The notes below the pieces were generated by a model. It was not told the DNA's origin. It searched no databases and was given only the letters and a program-made list of their open reading frames with translations. From Pyrus communis (lineage: Eukaryota; Streptophyta; Magnoliopsida; Rosales; Rosaceae), in contig NC_084805.1 of NCBI RefSeq assembly GCF_963583255.1, forward strand, positions 1,566,560 through 1,630,559: DNA of 64,000 nucleotides, in the 5' to 3' direction. Positions within the stretch are counted from its first letter, which is position 1; each line of letters opens with the position of its first letter. Positions 35,118 to 45,338 of this stretch are shown here, piece after piece. The translations under genes and the position numbers were made by a program.

Positions 35118-35404
35118 TATCACATCTTGCCCCGAGCCCCCACCACATCCAGGGCTCGACTCCACCGTAGCATGATATTGTACGCTTTATGCCTCGACCA
35201 CGCCCTCACAGTTTTGTTCTGGGAACTCACACGAGAACTTCCCAGTGGGTCACCCATCATGGGAGTGCTCTCGCACGCTACTCGCTTAACTTCGGAGTTC
35301 CCATGGAACCTGAAGCCAGTGAGCTCCCAAAAGGTCTCGTGCTGATGGGAATATACATATAAGGCTTACAGGATCCACTCCCCTGGGCGATGTGGGATGT
35401 TACA
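35118..35404 (-). mobile_element. Cassandra-type TRIM solo LTR containing 5S rRNA-like sequence
   Basis: Read on the minus strand the 287-bp LTR begins TGTAACATCCCACATCGCCC and ends GATGTGATA. The middle (about 35,219-35,320) is clearly 5S rRNA-like: minus-strand blocks include AACTCCGAAGTTAAGCGAGT, GATGGGTGACCCACTGGGAA and GTTCTCGTGTG, which cover the internal promoter region of 5S RNA. Cassandra is the known plant TRIM family whose LTRs carry 5S RNA promoters for polymerase III. Perfect 5-bp duplications cttta flank it at 35,113-35,117 and 35,405-35,409, so this is a complete solo LTR left by LTR-LTR recombination. The terminal dinucleotide has decayed from CA to TA at one end. Confidence 0.92.
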
Positions 35405-35781
35405 CTTTATAGCTTTGTCACCTTCCGGATATTGGCCAACATAGCTCGATTTGGAGTCCAGATGGACATTCTGGGTTAGGGTGTGTAAATTTAAATATTC
35501 AAAAATATTGAAAAAAAAGGAATGTATTTGAATATTTTGGTTCAATCTGAAACTTGCCTAAATATGTTACATACACTTAATTATATACTTGGTTTTATTT
35601 TAGGAAAATTTTATTTGAACTCTTACAATCTCTAACTACATCCAACTTACTCTCTACACCCATACTAATTTTAATTCAAGAATCAATATATTTTTAAATC
35701 CAAATTTACAAACTAAAATACCCTCATGAACTCAATTTAATATGTAAATTTGACTTTACTCCTATTTGAAAAATAAAACCC

Positions 35782-36150
35782 CAAAATCAAACATTTGTTG
35801 TGTAGGTCATTAAAGTTAGAATATTAAATTGTAATTCCTTGAGACAAACCAAACATTGAGCCTTATACATTTGGAAAGATCTAGATGTCTAGTTTACGGA
35901 GAATTTTACGGTTCATGATTCCGATTTTTCTAGGAGATGTTATTACTATTTTAGTGCAGACATTACAAAATCAAAGATTTGTTGTGCAGATCAGTGAAGT
36001 TCGAATAATTAAATTGTAATTCCTCGAGATGAACCAAATATTGAGCCTTATATGCTTGGAAAGATCTGGATGTCCAGTTTATAGATAATTTTACAGTCCG
36101 TGATTCCAATTTTTCTAAGAGATGCTATTTTAGTGCAGACAACACAAAAT
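35782..36150. repeat. Tandem duplication of a ~184-bp unit
   Basis: Two adjacent copies, 35,782-35,965 and 35,966-36,150, share blocks such as attaaattgtaattcct, attgagccttata, ggaaagatct and ttttagtgcagac with scattered substitutions. No coding content or known repeat family is recognised. Confidence 0.8.
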
Positions 36151-36556
36151 GATTATTTCCTACAAATTTACGAATATTGTTGAGATCTTAGAAATTTAGT
36201 TGCGTCCAAATCAGAAAGCCAAAGAGTGTTGTTTCCTTGATCATTGTCGCCCCAAATCAATGCCCAGTAGAGCAGGCAATCTTTACGCATGCACACAACA
36301 CGATTGCCCAATAAATGTCTTTGTAGGCATCTTCAGCTAGTAAAGAACCAAAGCACTTGGTAACACAAGATACAGATGTATAATCCCTAAAGACAAAGTT
36401 GATGTAGGCATACTGTCAAACTAACCAGGAGTGCATGTTCCAAAAAAGAGCTCATTAATATTAGCATAAACATAAAACCAAGAACAAGTAATATGAATTA
36501 CTGTGATCAAAACACAAACCATAGCTCATAAACCAATGTATAGAGAAGTACAATAC

Positions 36557-36620
36557 CTGTAGATGAACTCGAAGAAGCAGCCATGTCCGATTTTTGGTGG
36601 TTGTTGGTTTTTCCCTCCAT
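36557..36620 (-). pseudogene. Exon-like fragment, possibly captured by a Mutator-like element
   Basis: The minus strand has an ATG at 36,620, an internal ATG before a serine run (MAASSSSST), and a consensus donor (ctacag/gtattg) after 36,557, as in a first coding exon. Upstream on the same strand is a GC-rich leader-like stretch (36,620-36,900), then Mutator-like terminal sequence. No following exon with a recognised domain was found at 35.4-36.5 kb. I do not recognise the parent gene, and this could be chance. Confidence 0.3.
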
Positions 36621-36904
36621 CAGATCCTAGTACCCGATGGTGGAGGAGTTGAGCTTGATGTAGAGCAGGCATGCTCCGCATTGTGCTATCTAGGAGGCCG
36701 AGCCCAATGTTCAGAATCCCCTGTGGGCGGCTGGATGGGAGGCAAAGCTAGATCGCCATAAACCACATTTTCGACTTGTTTTGCAAATTGTTCACCACCA
36801 CCGCGGCGGTGAGATGATGGTTGCAAAGGAGAGAAGGGAGAAGGGAGGGTACAGGTTGCAGAGGAAAGAAGGGAGGGAGGGGGTTGGGGGCATGTAGAAG
36901 ATGG

Positions 36905-37098
36905 GTGGGTTTTTTTTTTGAATTTTGAATTTTGAATTTCCACATTGATCCTTTAATGACACATAGCACCTAGTTATTGTCCATATGGCGCCCTACATCA
37001 TTTGTTAACGGGAGACTTAACAGCCAAACAGATGTATGAGATTGTCCCAAAATTAACACTTTAGGTATGACTCTGGGACGAAAAAAACTTTATGTACC
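36905..37098. mobile_element. Mutator-like terminal repeat interrupted by the LTR retrotransposon
   Basis: This segment together with 50,894-50,945 resembles the right terminal repeat of the Pack-MULE at 3.6-4.8 kb. Shared features are acagccaaacagatgtat versus acagccttaacggatgtat, tgtcccaaaatta, and, beyond the retrotransposon, aaatgttgaaaa. The retrotransposon split it and duplicated gtacc. The extreme end probably reads tagtaaactaagatttaccc (ending near 50,940). The opposite terminal repeat of this older element was not found to the left, so it is truncated or too diverged. Confidence 0.65.
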
Positions 37099-38223
37099 TG
37101 TTGATCCTAAAAATTACAAAACCTACGTGGCGCGCAGGCCGAGTAACTAATAAGCTAACTACGTCCTTCGGTCGAATGCGGGGCGTGCCAACTCGTCGGC
37201 CGAGCCTGGCCGAGGAGTAAAATCTGTTGATGTAGCTTTGAGCGCGTTGCTGACTTCTTTTAACTTGCGATTGCGACCGAGGAAGGAACACTCTCGGTCT
37301 CTGGGTTCTACAGCCTGAAGACAAGGCTGCTACTTCTGCGGAGTTCACAAATCGTCCGAGCCCGATTCGGTCACTGTGATTATATTCGTGAGAGTATAAG
37401 CACGTCGAATCGAGACCAAGGTGTATGGGCACAGGTACTCGAACGTGATATATGTCTTGATGGTAAACGTAGTTCGGCCGTCGGAATGCCGAACCCTGAA
37501 ACTCACCTGTGAGTATCCAATCATAAAACCACTCGGCAACCAGTACGCCGAGCAATGTAATTCGTAACACCTAACTATGCCGAGAAAGCTTAGTAAGGTG
37601 ACCTCTGCCAACAAAGGTTCGAAAACCTTCCTCGACCGAGACTTGGATAGATAATCGGTCGGCCTCGACGCAGTGCTGTTTATCCAAACTGAAGATGCTT
37701 CTTGGTCGGCTGATTCTGCGGCAGCAGTGCTGTTTATCCAAACTGAAGGTGCTCGCCGGTTGCTTCCACAGTGCTGTTTATCCAAACTGAAGGTGTGTCG
37801 GCAGGAAAAAGAAAAGGAAAAATCTCAAGGTGATTGAGAGGTTTTGCGCAGAGCAATTGTATGCTGAGTTGAAGGTCCCCTGAATGTTGCATGATCTCGT
37901 GTATTTATAGTACCCCATTCCTTGAAACCTCCTCTGATTTGGATTGGGAGTCTTTGTCCCATTTCGATTCTGGTTCGAACAAACCTACTCCCACTGGGAT
38001 TCTGAATCTTCCTCCCTTTGAGGCTTTATTTCTTGCTGGTCGAGAATCCTGGTCGCACCAGGATTTCCTCAATCCTTCCTATTTATCTGGACCTCTTGAG
38101 ATAGGATTCGGCTGACCCTGCCAGCTGGCCCGGGTTTTATTATCCGGCCCATAGCATCTGTTATTACCTTGGGCCGAACACATATGACTGCTCGGCCTGC
38201 CCAAGATATTTTGGGCCCAAACA
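37099..38223 (-). repeat. 3' LTR of the Tat element
   Basis: The 1,125-bp repeat has a minus-strand TATA box (TATAAATAC, about 37,902-37,910). Three copies of a cagtgctgtttatccaaact motif lie at 37,671, 37,725 and 37,769, downstream of the TATA in the direction of transcription, so probably in R/U5. It differs from the other LTR at two sites: c versus t near 37,406, and a versus g near 37,851. Confidence 0.95.
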
Positions 38224-38240
38224 TTGCCCCCTCGCTTCTG
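38224..38240 (-). promoter_or_regulatory. Polypurine tract of the Tat element
   Basis: Immediately inside the 3' LTR the minus strand reads AGAAGCGAGGGGGCAA, a purine-rich run in the place where plus-strand DNA synthesis is primed. Confidence 0.75.
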
Positions 38241-38650
38241 AGGTCGCCGACTGTCACCTCTTGGTCGGGCCTCGACCTTGAAGAAGCGAAGACATTTATT
38301 GCTTTTTTAACTTTACTCCCTTAATGATCATTGTTCCTGCATATTTATGAGACATGATTGCCCTTTCCTCGTCGCCCCCAACGCGTGGCCACGTGTCGAT
38401 TCTCCGCCGTTCTTAAAAGCTTCACTCATGGGCCTCGAAACCGTGCACTAATTGAACCGTCTCATCCTTATTAAATGCATTGAACCTGTCGCCACACGCC
38501 ATCGTGCGTCCTGGATTTTCGACTCCTCGATCCCATTTTCGCAGGTTCCCAAAATATCCGAAATGATTGCAGACTTTCCCGGTTACATTTCCCCCCAATC
38601 TGAACCAGCGCTTTTGAATTCCAGACGTTTGATATTCATTCTGAAAAGCC

Positions 38651-38658
38651 TATAAATA
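38651..38658 (+). promoter_or_regulatory. TATA box of the antisense plant-mobile-domain gene
   Basis: TATAAATA lies 123-130 bases before the ATG at 38,781, inside the retrotransposon but outside its LTR, on the strand opposite to gag-pol. It gives the antisense gene its own candidate promoter with a leader of about 90-100 bases. Confidence 0.6.
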
Positions 38659-38780
38659 CCCACATTTCTGCCATTCGCCTCTTACGCCCTCAGAAACTCC
38701 AGAATCTCTAATTTCTCATCTTTGTTTGCTCAAATCAAACCTTCCAGACCTTCTGCAATTTTCAGTTCTTCCTTCTGCAA

Positions 38781-41700
38781 ATGGCCTCCTTTATTTCGAA
38801 GCTTTCCGATGAGATCAATAAGTGCAAGTCATTCATCGATCGCAGCGCCGTCAAGACGCTGCGATTTCAAGAGGATATGGCCACCACCCACCAGATTCTG
38901 GGTCCCCTCTTCAAAGACGCAGTGCCGTCGTCTGTCACCAACTTGCTCAAGGAGCAATGTCTAACCCCCCTTCTTCAAGGGTTTGACTGGTCGAAATGGT
39001 GCTTGGCCCGTCCTCAAGGAGCTTGGCCCTCGACCACCACGGCCTGGGCCGCCTGGGTCGACCGAATGAGCTCTTTCTTCTCCAAGGAGTGGAAGGCTCT
39101 CGGCATCTACGATGCCATTATTCTGTCAACCATGGAAATTGCCATGGATAAGGAGCTGCTCATGGCGGCCCTGAGTTTATGGTGTTCGGCCACCAACACC
39201 ATGGTCCTGCCTTTCGGCCCTCTCGGCCCCACCATCCTCGACGTCTCGGCCATCCTTGGGACTTCCTCGATCGGCCTTCCTATTGACGCCGCCCTTTCCG
39301 GATACCCTTCTCCTCTCGACCTGAAGGCACTATTCGACGAAATGGCTGTCGAGACGCTAAGCCGGGGTGATCGGGAGCCCTCAAGGGAAGAAGTTCAAAA
39401 GCTCCACAAGAACTTCTTCAACTATAACACTCTCATTCTTCATTTCGCCGGCCGAGGCGAGGAAAGCCTTAGGAAGGGAGAGCACGAGGCCTTCCTCTTC
39501 TACTGGTACAACAAATTCATTTGTTGTACTCGGTCGAACAAATGCCTGGTGGAGAACATGCCGGTGGCCCAGGCACTGGCTAATGGTCGCTTGCTGGCGC
39601 TCAGTCCAGCCATCCTCGCCAATCTCTACCGTTGCCTGGCCGAGGCGACCATTGGCAAGATCGACCCGCATCAGAACGGACCCCTCTGGGTGTTCCAACT
39701 CTGGTTGCAGGTTTACTTCTCTACTCTTCGACCGGAGGTCCCTGCCTTCCAGCGAACAGCCGCCCTCGGTCTTCAACTGGCATCTCGACCGGCACCACCT
39801 CACCGGGCCGACGAGGTTTTCAAACACTTCCTCAGCCTAGATGTCCTCTCGGATGACGAGTTCCTGGTGTGCCGGCGCCAGGAGTACCCTTCCTCGCTCA
39901 AGCTTCCTACGGCCGCGTGGGCCGCGTCCGAGGATGCGGACATTCGTCAGCGCTGGGGGTCGTTTGTTTTGGCTCGCGACCTTCCACTGGGTTGCGATGC
40001 CCGCCGAGCTGGCTGGGAGGTCTACCACCCCCATTTTGTCGCCCGGCAGCTCGGCTATATTCAAGGCAGCCCCGTCCCTCTGCTCGCTTCTCGGTCACTC
40101 CTAAGTCGGGGGCGTCTTACCGGTTCCTCTGAGAGGGAGTGCAAGACGTCCGACCAGGAGTTCCAAGAGAAGTGCAGGAAATTCAGGATTCGGCCGGCGG
40201 TCCCTGAATCTCTGGGAACTGATACCTTCGGGGACTGGTGGGAGGAGTATACCGGCAACTTCTTCGGCGCCCCGGCCGAAGATCTGGCGAAGAAGATCTT
40301 CGGCGACCGCCCTAGGTCAACATCCTCGACACAGCCTAAGGAGTCGACCCAAGGTAGTCTTTCCGTTCTTCTTTCCTCCTCTGTTTTACAACTTGATCCT
40401 CGTTGCTAATTACTTCGCTTTTCAGGGGTTCGCGTGCCGAGGACGGTGGAGGTGGTCGCCGCGGTGGCAAAGGCGAAGAAAGCGCCTATGAAGAGGACCC
40501 TTGTCACCGAGCGGTCGATCTCTGCCAAACGCCCCCACCAAGGGGCCGAGCCGGCGGAAGAGGCCCCTCGTCCTTCTAAGCGCGTCAAGAAATTGGCGAA
40601 GAAAGGCGACCGGGAGATTCATGTCGTCCCCAGTGACACTACTGGGACGCCCGCTCCTGCCGGCTCTCCATCTGTGCCGGCTGCCCAGGCACCTCCGACC
40701 TCGAATCCTCCAGCCGTCTCCCAGGCCGATCCAATCGTCGCACCCGCATCCGCTCATACTTCAGAGCCGGTCGTGGCGCCCGAAATGGGGAAATCGGCTG
40801 CTCCTGCCGAAACACCCCCGACTCCAACGGTCGTTTTGGAGGTAAAATTCTGCTTCTACTCTTGTTCCTTCAGGTTTCTTGGTCGTAAAATAATCTCTTT
40901 TTGTCCAGGATGTCGAGAGCGAGAGCGAAGAGGTCCCCCTAGAACGCCGTCGCCGACCAGTCAGCTCTCCTCCCGTCTGTCCTTCTCCGGTTGTCGAGGC
41001 GGCCGCTCGACCGACTCCTCCAGTGGCGGATCGTGGCAAGAGACCCATGGCCGACCCTGAGGCCACGGCCGAGTCGCCGATTCATCCGCAGGATGCAGAT
41101 CTCCCCATTCCTCCGCAGGAAGTCTCTTCGGCCTTTGTAAGTCTTTCTTCTTTTGTGTTGATTCTCTTTTGATACATGTTTTTAAGACCATTAAATGTCA
41201 GGTGCCCGAACATTCATTTCACCGGCAATTTTATGCGCCGAGGGGCGTTGTTTATATTTCCTGGCCGCCATCGTGGCCATCAAATGTAGATGACCTCCAT
41301 CGGCCGCGTGAATTGCGTAGCGGTCTGAGGCACTGGGCTCGGCCATTAAGTTCCCTGGGTTCGAGCAATGACCCAGAGGGCATGGCCGAAGTCTCCTCTC
41401 GGCAGGTCTAAAACATTCTCCTTTTTCCTTTATGCACTACATCACGTCTTTACTGTTCTTCACCAAATTTTCCTCTTATGTGCAGCCGTCGTGGGAAATG
41501 GAGCTTGACGCTCTACTCCAGAGCACGACCGGTGAGGCCGGCTCCTCTGCTGCTCCGGCCGAATCGGTGGGAGCCACGCCCGCCGAAGTCTTCGTGAAGC
41601 TGCACGAAGTCTTGTCTCTGACTGCTTCTCAAGCTCTCTGGTGCAAAGGCCTTGACTCCGTTGGAGAGTGTCTCAATGACCTCGCCAGCGGTGGTCATCT

Positions 41701-42127
41701 GAGCCCGGAGGGTATCTCTTTCCTTACCGACCTCTTGGAGCGAACTCGGCAACACTTTCTTGTCTTCGAGCGAGCCTTGCAGGCCGATGACGACTTGAAG
41801 GTGGCTAAGGTCGCGCATGAGGCCGGCCGAGTGGAGATGGAGGCACTCAAGGCGAAGAAAGCCAAGCTGTCCGAGTTCGATCGCCAGATCTCTGACCTCC
41901 AACGTCAGATTTCTGACCTTCAACGGCAAAGGTCGGCCGCTGCTTCTGAGCTTGAGAAGGACTTTGAGGCCAACAAGACTCGGCTAACGGCCTTCGCTGC
42001 CGGTGCACGGCGTATCCAGCAACTGCAATGCAACAAGAAGACCCGGCAGGCTGAGATAATTTTGAGCGAAGCCAAGTGGCTAGAGCTAAAAGCTGCCCTC
42101 GAGACCTTCCTCCCTTCGACCCCTTAG
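38781..42127 (+). CDS. Antisense five-exon gene with plant-mobile-domain-like N-terminal half
   Basis: Five exons join in frame to about 1,020 residues: 38781-40353, 40426-40841, 40909-41136, 41202-41405, 41486-42127. The introns are 65-80 bp with GT/AG ends and T-rich acceptors (for example cgcttttcag, tttttgtccag). Exon 1 (about 524 residues) resembles the plant mobile domain (the MAIN/MAIL1 aminotransferase-like family): a Trp-rich region with WVDRMSSFFSKEWKALGIYD, AIILSTMEIAMDKELLMAAL, NTMVLPFGPLGPTILDV and GLPIDAALSGYP. Exons 2-3 are Lys/Arg-, Pro- and Ala-rich with a basic stretch (KRVKKLAKKG). The last exon is rich in Leu and charged residues, with a heptad-like SDLQRQISDLQRQ coiled coil. 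It ends 82 bases from the integrase stop, tail to tail. Antisense extra ORFs are known in Tat elements; function is unknown. Start chosen as the first ATG after the TATA box. Confidence 0.75.
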
Positions 42128-42209
42128 GAATTTAATCATTGTATTTGTTCTCTTGTAATGAATCTTTTGTTATCAATACAATGGTTATTTTGCTATCAGT
42201 ATAATGGTC

Positions 42210-43088
42210 TTACTCTTGCATTTCCCATGTAATTGGGTAGTACTTCTTTAAAAACTTTCCATTAATCGGCAATTTATGAACTGAACCCGTCCGATCTCTT
42301 AGATGATATGCCCCCTTGCCGAGTACTTTGTGAACGATGAATGGCCCTTCCCAATTCGGCGACCACTTACCAAACCTGGGATCTTTAATCCCGACGGGCA
42401 ACACAGTTTGCCAAACCAATTCTCCTTCGCCAAACGTTTTTTGCCTTACACGCTGATTATACGCTCGCTCGGCAATTTTCTTTTGTGCTATTAACAAGTT
42501 AACTACATCGATTCGACTTTCTTCTAAGTCTTCTAACTCTTGTCGCATCGCTTGACTATATTCAATACTGTACAAATCACTCTGCTCGATTATTCGCAAC
42601 GAACTTATACTCAATTCGACCGGTAACACGGCGTCGTGTCCATAAGTTAACGCGTAAGGAGTGGTTCCAGTGGCCGACCGGGGTGAAGTTCGGTATGCCC
42701 ATAATGCTTCACTTAATTTCAAATGCCACAAACCAGGCTTCTCTTTTACCATTTTTTCAAGGATGCCGATCAACACTTTGTTGCTTGCCTCGGCCTGTCC
42801 GTTTGCCTGTGGGTAGTAAGGCGTAGATTGCTCGAGTCGGATATTCAATCTTGCCGCGTATTCCCTAAACCTATCGGCCGTAAAAATAGTGCCATTATCA
42901 GTTATGATCGTTTCTGGCACGCCGAATCTGGTCACAATATTCTCCTCTACAAAGTTGCATACCTCTTTAGCCGTTAATTCGGCGTATGACCTTGCCTCGA
43001 CCCACTTAGTGAAATAGTCAGTTGCTACAATTATCCATGCGTGTTTCGCTGCCCCCGATGATGGCGTAATTTTGCCAATTACATCCAT
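42210..43088 (-). CDS. Integrase core and C-terminus (pol, third open segment)
   Basis: The 292-codon segment holds the DDE integrase core: Asp24 in ATDYFTKW, Asp64 in TDNGTIF and Glu100 in GQAEASNK, with the expected 35-residue gap between the second Asp and the Glu. A C-terminal DNA-binding-like region follows (WSPNWEGPFIV, GAYHLRD, NGKFLKKYYP). It inserts the cDNA into the host genome. It is separated from the upstream RT segment by a single in-frame TAG at about 43,107-43,109, so as sequenced it would not be made as part of pol. No chromodomain is seen. Confidence 0.92.
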   Translation of the reverse strand: MDVIGKITPSSGAAKHAWIIVATDYFTKWVEARSYAELTAKEVCNFVEENIVTRFGVPETIITDNGTIFTADRFREYAARLNIRLEQSTPYYPQANGQAEASNKVLIGILEKMVKEKPGLWHLKLSEALWAYRTSPRSATGTTPYALTYGHDAVLPVELSISSLRIIEQSDLYSIEYSQAMRQELEDLEESRIDVVNLLIAQKKIAERAYNQRVRQKTFGEGELVWQTVLPVGIKDPRFGKWSPNWEGPFIVHKVLGKGAYHLRDRTGSVHKLPINGKFLKKYYPITWEMQE

Positions 43089-43106
43089 TGCCCAACCCCT
43101 GAACGG

Positions 43107-45266
43107 CTATGGCTTAGTAACCGAGTGTAGCAATTCGGCCGGGGCTCTCTGAACGGGTCCATGAATCTGGCATGATACGCATCTCCGCGCATATTCGATG
43201 CAATCCTTTAATATATTGGGCCAAAAATAACCATGTCGTCGGAGCAACCAACGCATCTTTCGTCCAGATTGGTGCGCTCCGCAAATTCCTTCATGTACCT
43301 CGGCCATTACTTGGGCAGCCTCGTGTGGGCCGAGGCACAATAGTAGTAAACCATCTTCGCCCTTGCGATATAATTCATTTTGATACGACACGTAATTCGT
43401 CGTGAGCACCTTCGTTCTTCTGTCGTGTTTCCCATTGGGGTTATTGAGGTACCGTAACATCGTCTTTCTCCAATCATCCGGTTCTACTTCGACGGCGCAT
43501 ACTTCTATGGGATCTCCTCGTTCTAACAGGGATGGGAGCGACATCACCCTTGTACGTATTACGTGCGTGCGTTGGAGAGTTTGCTGATTAATCAAAACGG
43601 GGTACGAGCGTTGACCCGTGTTTGCAATTTCCATAATTTGACTTAGTTTGCCCCCCATGAGTTGTGCTCCGGAGGCGATCTGGGCGAGTTCGTCGGCGTC
43701 AGTATTGTGGATACGTGAAATGTGTTCAAATGTGATTTGGTCGAACGACTCGGCCAGGTAAGTGGCGACCATGTGATAGGGAGCTAAAGTACAACTCATG
43801 CAACGAAACACGCCGTTCAGTTGGTTAATCACAAGTTCGGAATCACCAAGGACGAGAACGCGGGGGGCCCGTAGATCGTGTAAAACATGGAGGCCGATAA
43901 TGAGGGCTTCATACTCGGCCTGATTATTGGTGCAGCTGAAATCTAACTTGAGAGAAAAACACCATCGGCAGTGGTCAGGCGACTGAATTGCGATGCCGAC
44001 ACCTGCCGAGGTCGAAGTACTGGAACCATCAAAATGCATAGTCCAATGGTTATCGCGTGTGGTGACGAAACCGATGTCGACCTCGCCCCCCTCAAAACCA
44101 TAAGGGGATGGGTGTTGTGCCAGGAAGTCGGCGAGGGCTTGCCCCTTGACGGCCTTTTGGGGTACATACTGAAGGCTGAACTCGGATAAGGCGAGTGTCC
44201 ATTTCCCAATTCGGCCTTTGACCATAGGCCGAGTCAGCATGTAACGAATTACGTCGGTTTGTGCGATGACTTGCGTAACTGTGGGGAGCATGTAATGCCG
44301 AAGCTTGGATGCGGCGAAAAACAACGCTAAGCAAAGTTTTTCGACAGGGGAATAATTAAGTTCTGGTGAATTCAGGTGGCGGCTAAGGTAAAAGATAGCT
44401 TGTTCGCGGCCGACGTTGTTATCTTGTGCGAGTAGGCACCCAATGGATTCAACAGCTGCCGAAATGTACAATTTGAGGGGTTTGTTGCGACAAGGTGGAA
44501 CGAGCACTGGTGGGGTGGAAAGGGCCACCTTGATCTGCGTAAATGCAGCTTGATGCTCTTCGCGCCATTCAAATCGGTCGGTCTCCTTCAGTTTAAGGAG
44601 CGTAGAGAATGCCTTCATTTTACCGGCCGAATTGGCGATGAAACGCCGGAGGAAATTTATCTGCCCGAGTAACGACTGGAGCTGTTTCTTTGTCGTCGGA
44701 GGTGGGGCGCTGATGATGGCGCGGGCTTTATTTTCATCGACCTCGATGCCACGATGGTGTACCAAAAATCCTAGGAAATTACCGGCCGAAACACCGAAAG
44801 CACACTTGGCCGGGTTCATCTTGAGGTTGTTTTTGCGCATGCGAAGGAACGCTTGCCTTAGGTCGTCCAGGTGTGTTTGACGACGTTTGGATTTTACGAC
44901 CACATCATCGATATAAACTTCGACGATTGTACCGATTAAGTCGTGGAAGATCATATTCATGGCTCGTTGGTATGTGGCGCCGGCATTCTTGAGGCCGAAA
45001 GGCATGACTACCCATTCGTAAGTACCAAGTGCCCCCGGGCAACGGAAAGCCGTCTTGTGGACGTCAGCTTCGGCGATGAAAATCTGGTTGTAACCCGCAT
45101 GACCGTCCATAAAAGATAGCAGTTCATGATTAGCTGCGGCATCAATTAATAAATCTGAAATCGGCATCGTATATTCATCCTTGGGAGTAGCCAGATTTAG
45201 ATTACGGAAATCGATGCAAATGCGAAGGGCACCGTTTTTCTTTAAAACGGGGACGATATTGGCCAA
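43107..45266 (-). CDS. Reverse transcriptase, two RNase H domains, integrase zinc finger (pol, second segment)
   Basis: This 719-codon segment starts inside the RT domain. RT motifs are LRICIDFRNLN, FMDGHAGYNQI, FGLKNAGATYQR and the catalytic YIDD (about residue 118). A Ty3/gypsy-type RNase H follows (about 265-385, LYISAAVESIGCLLAQ, with the usual first Asp not evident). A second, archaeal-type RNase H covers about 410-540 (MHFDGSSTS, NNQAEYEALI, LGDSELVINQ) and keeps its Asp and Glu residues. The HHCC zinc finger of integrase lies near 655-700 (HEGICGAH, CVSCQ). Two RNase H domains place it in the Tat lineage. Upstream it is cut off from the protease-RT linker by a stop at about 45,339, and downstream it ends at a TAG before the integrase core. 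Confidence 0.93.
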   Translation of the reverse strand: MANIVPVLKKNGALRICIDFRNLNLATPKDEYTMPISDLLIDAAANHELLSFMDGHAGYNQIFIAEADVHKTAFRCPGALGTYEWVVMPFGLKNAGATYQRAMNMIFHDLIGTIVEVYIDDVVVKSKRRQTHLDDLRQAFLRMRKNNLKMNPAKCAFGVSAGNFLGFLVHHRGIEVDENKARAIISAPPPTTKKQLQSLLGQINFLRRFIANSAGKMKAFSTLLKLKETDRFEWREEHQAAFTQIKVALSTPPVLVPPCRNKPLKLYISAAVESIGCLLAQDNNVGREQAIFYLSRHLNSPELNYSPVEKLCLALFFAASKLRHYMLPTVTQVIAQTDVIRYMLTRPMVKGRIGKWTLALSEFSLQYVPQKAVKGQALADFLAQHPSPYGFEGGEVDIGFVTTRDNHWTMHFDGSSTSTSAGVGIAIQSPDHCRWCFSLKLDFSCTNNQAEYEALIIGLHVLHDLRAPRVLVLGDSELVINQLNGVFRCMSCTLAPYHMVATYLAESFDQITFEHISRIHNTDADELAQIASGAQLMGGKLSQIMEIANTGQRSYPVLINQQTLQRTHVIRTRVMSLPSLLERGDPIEVCAVEVEPDDWRKTMLRYLNNPNGKHDRRTKVLTTNYVSYQNELYRKGEDGLLLLCLGPHEAAQVMAEVHEGICGAHQSGRKMRWLLRRHGYFWPNILKDCIEYARRCVSCQIHGPVQRAPAELLHSVTKP

Positions 45267-45338
45267 CCATTCGACATACCGAGCGGTCCTAATAAACCCG
45301 GCTTTCAGAAGCCGAACTAATTCTTCCTTAATGCCGAG

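Noticed and set aside
37061..37785. Minus-strand ORFs of 169 and 146 codons in the LTR
   Set aside because: Present identically in both LTRs, no known protein, and they span repeated LTR motifs; treated as non-coding LTR sequence.
39367..40132. Several overlapping ORFs in other frames within the antisense plant-mobile-domain gene
   Set aside because: Shadows of a GC-rich coding exon; the main frame alone has domain similarity.
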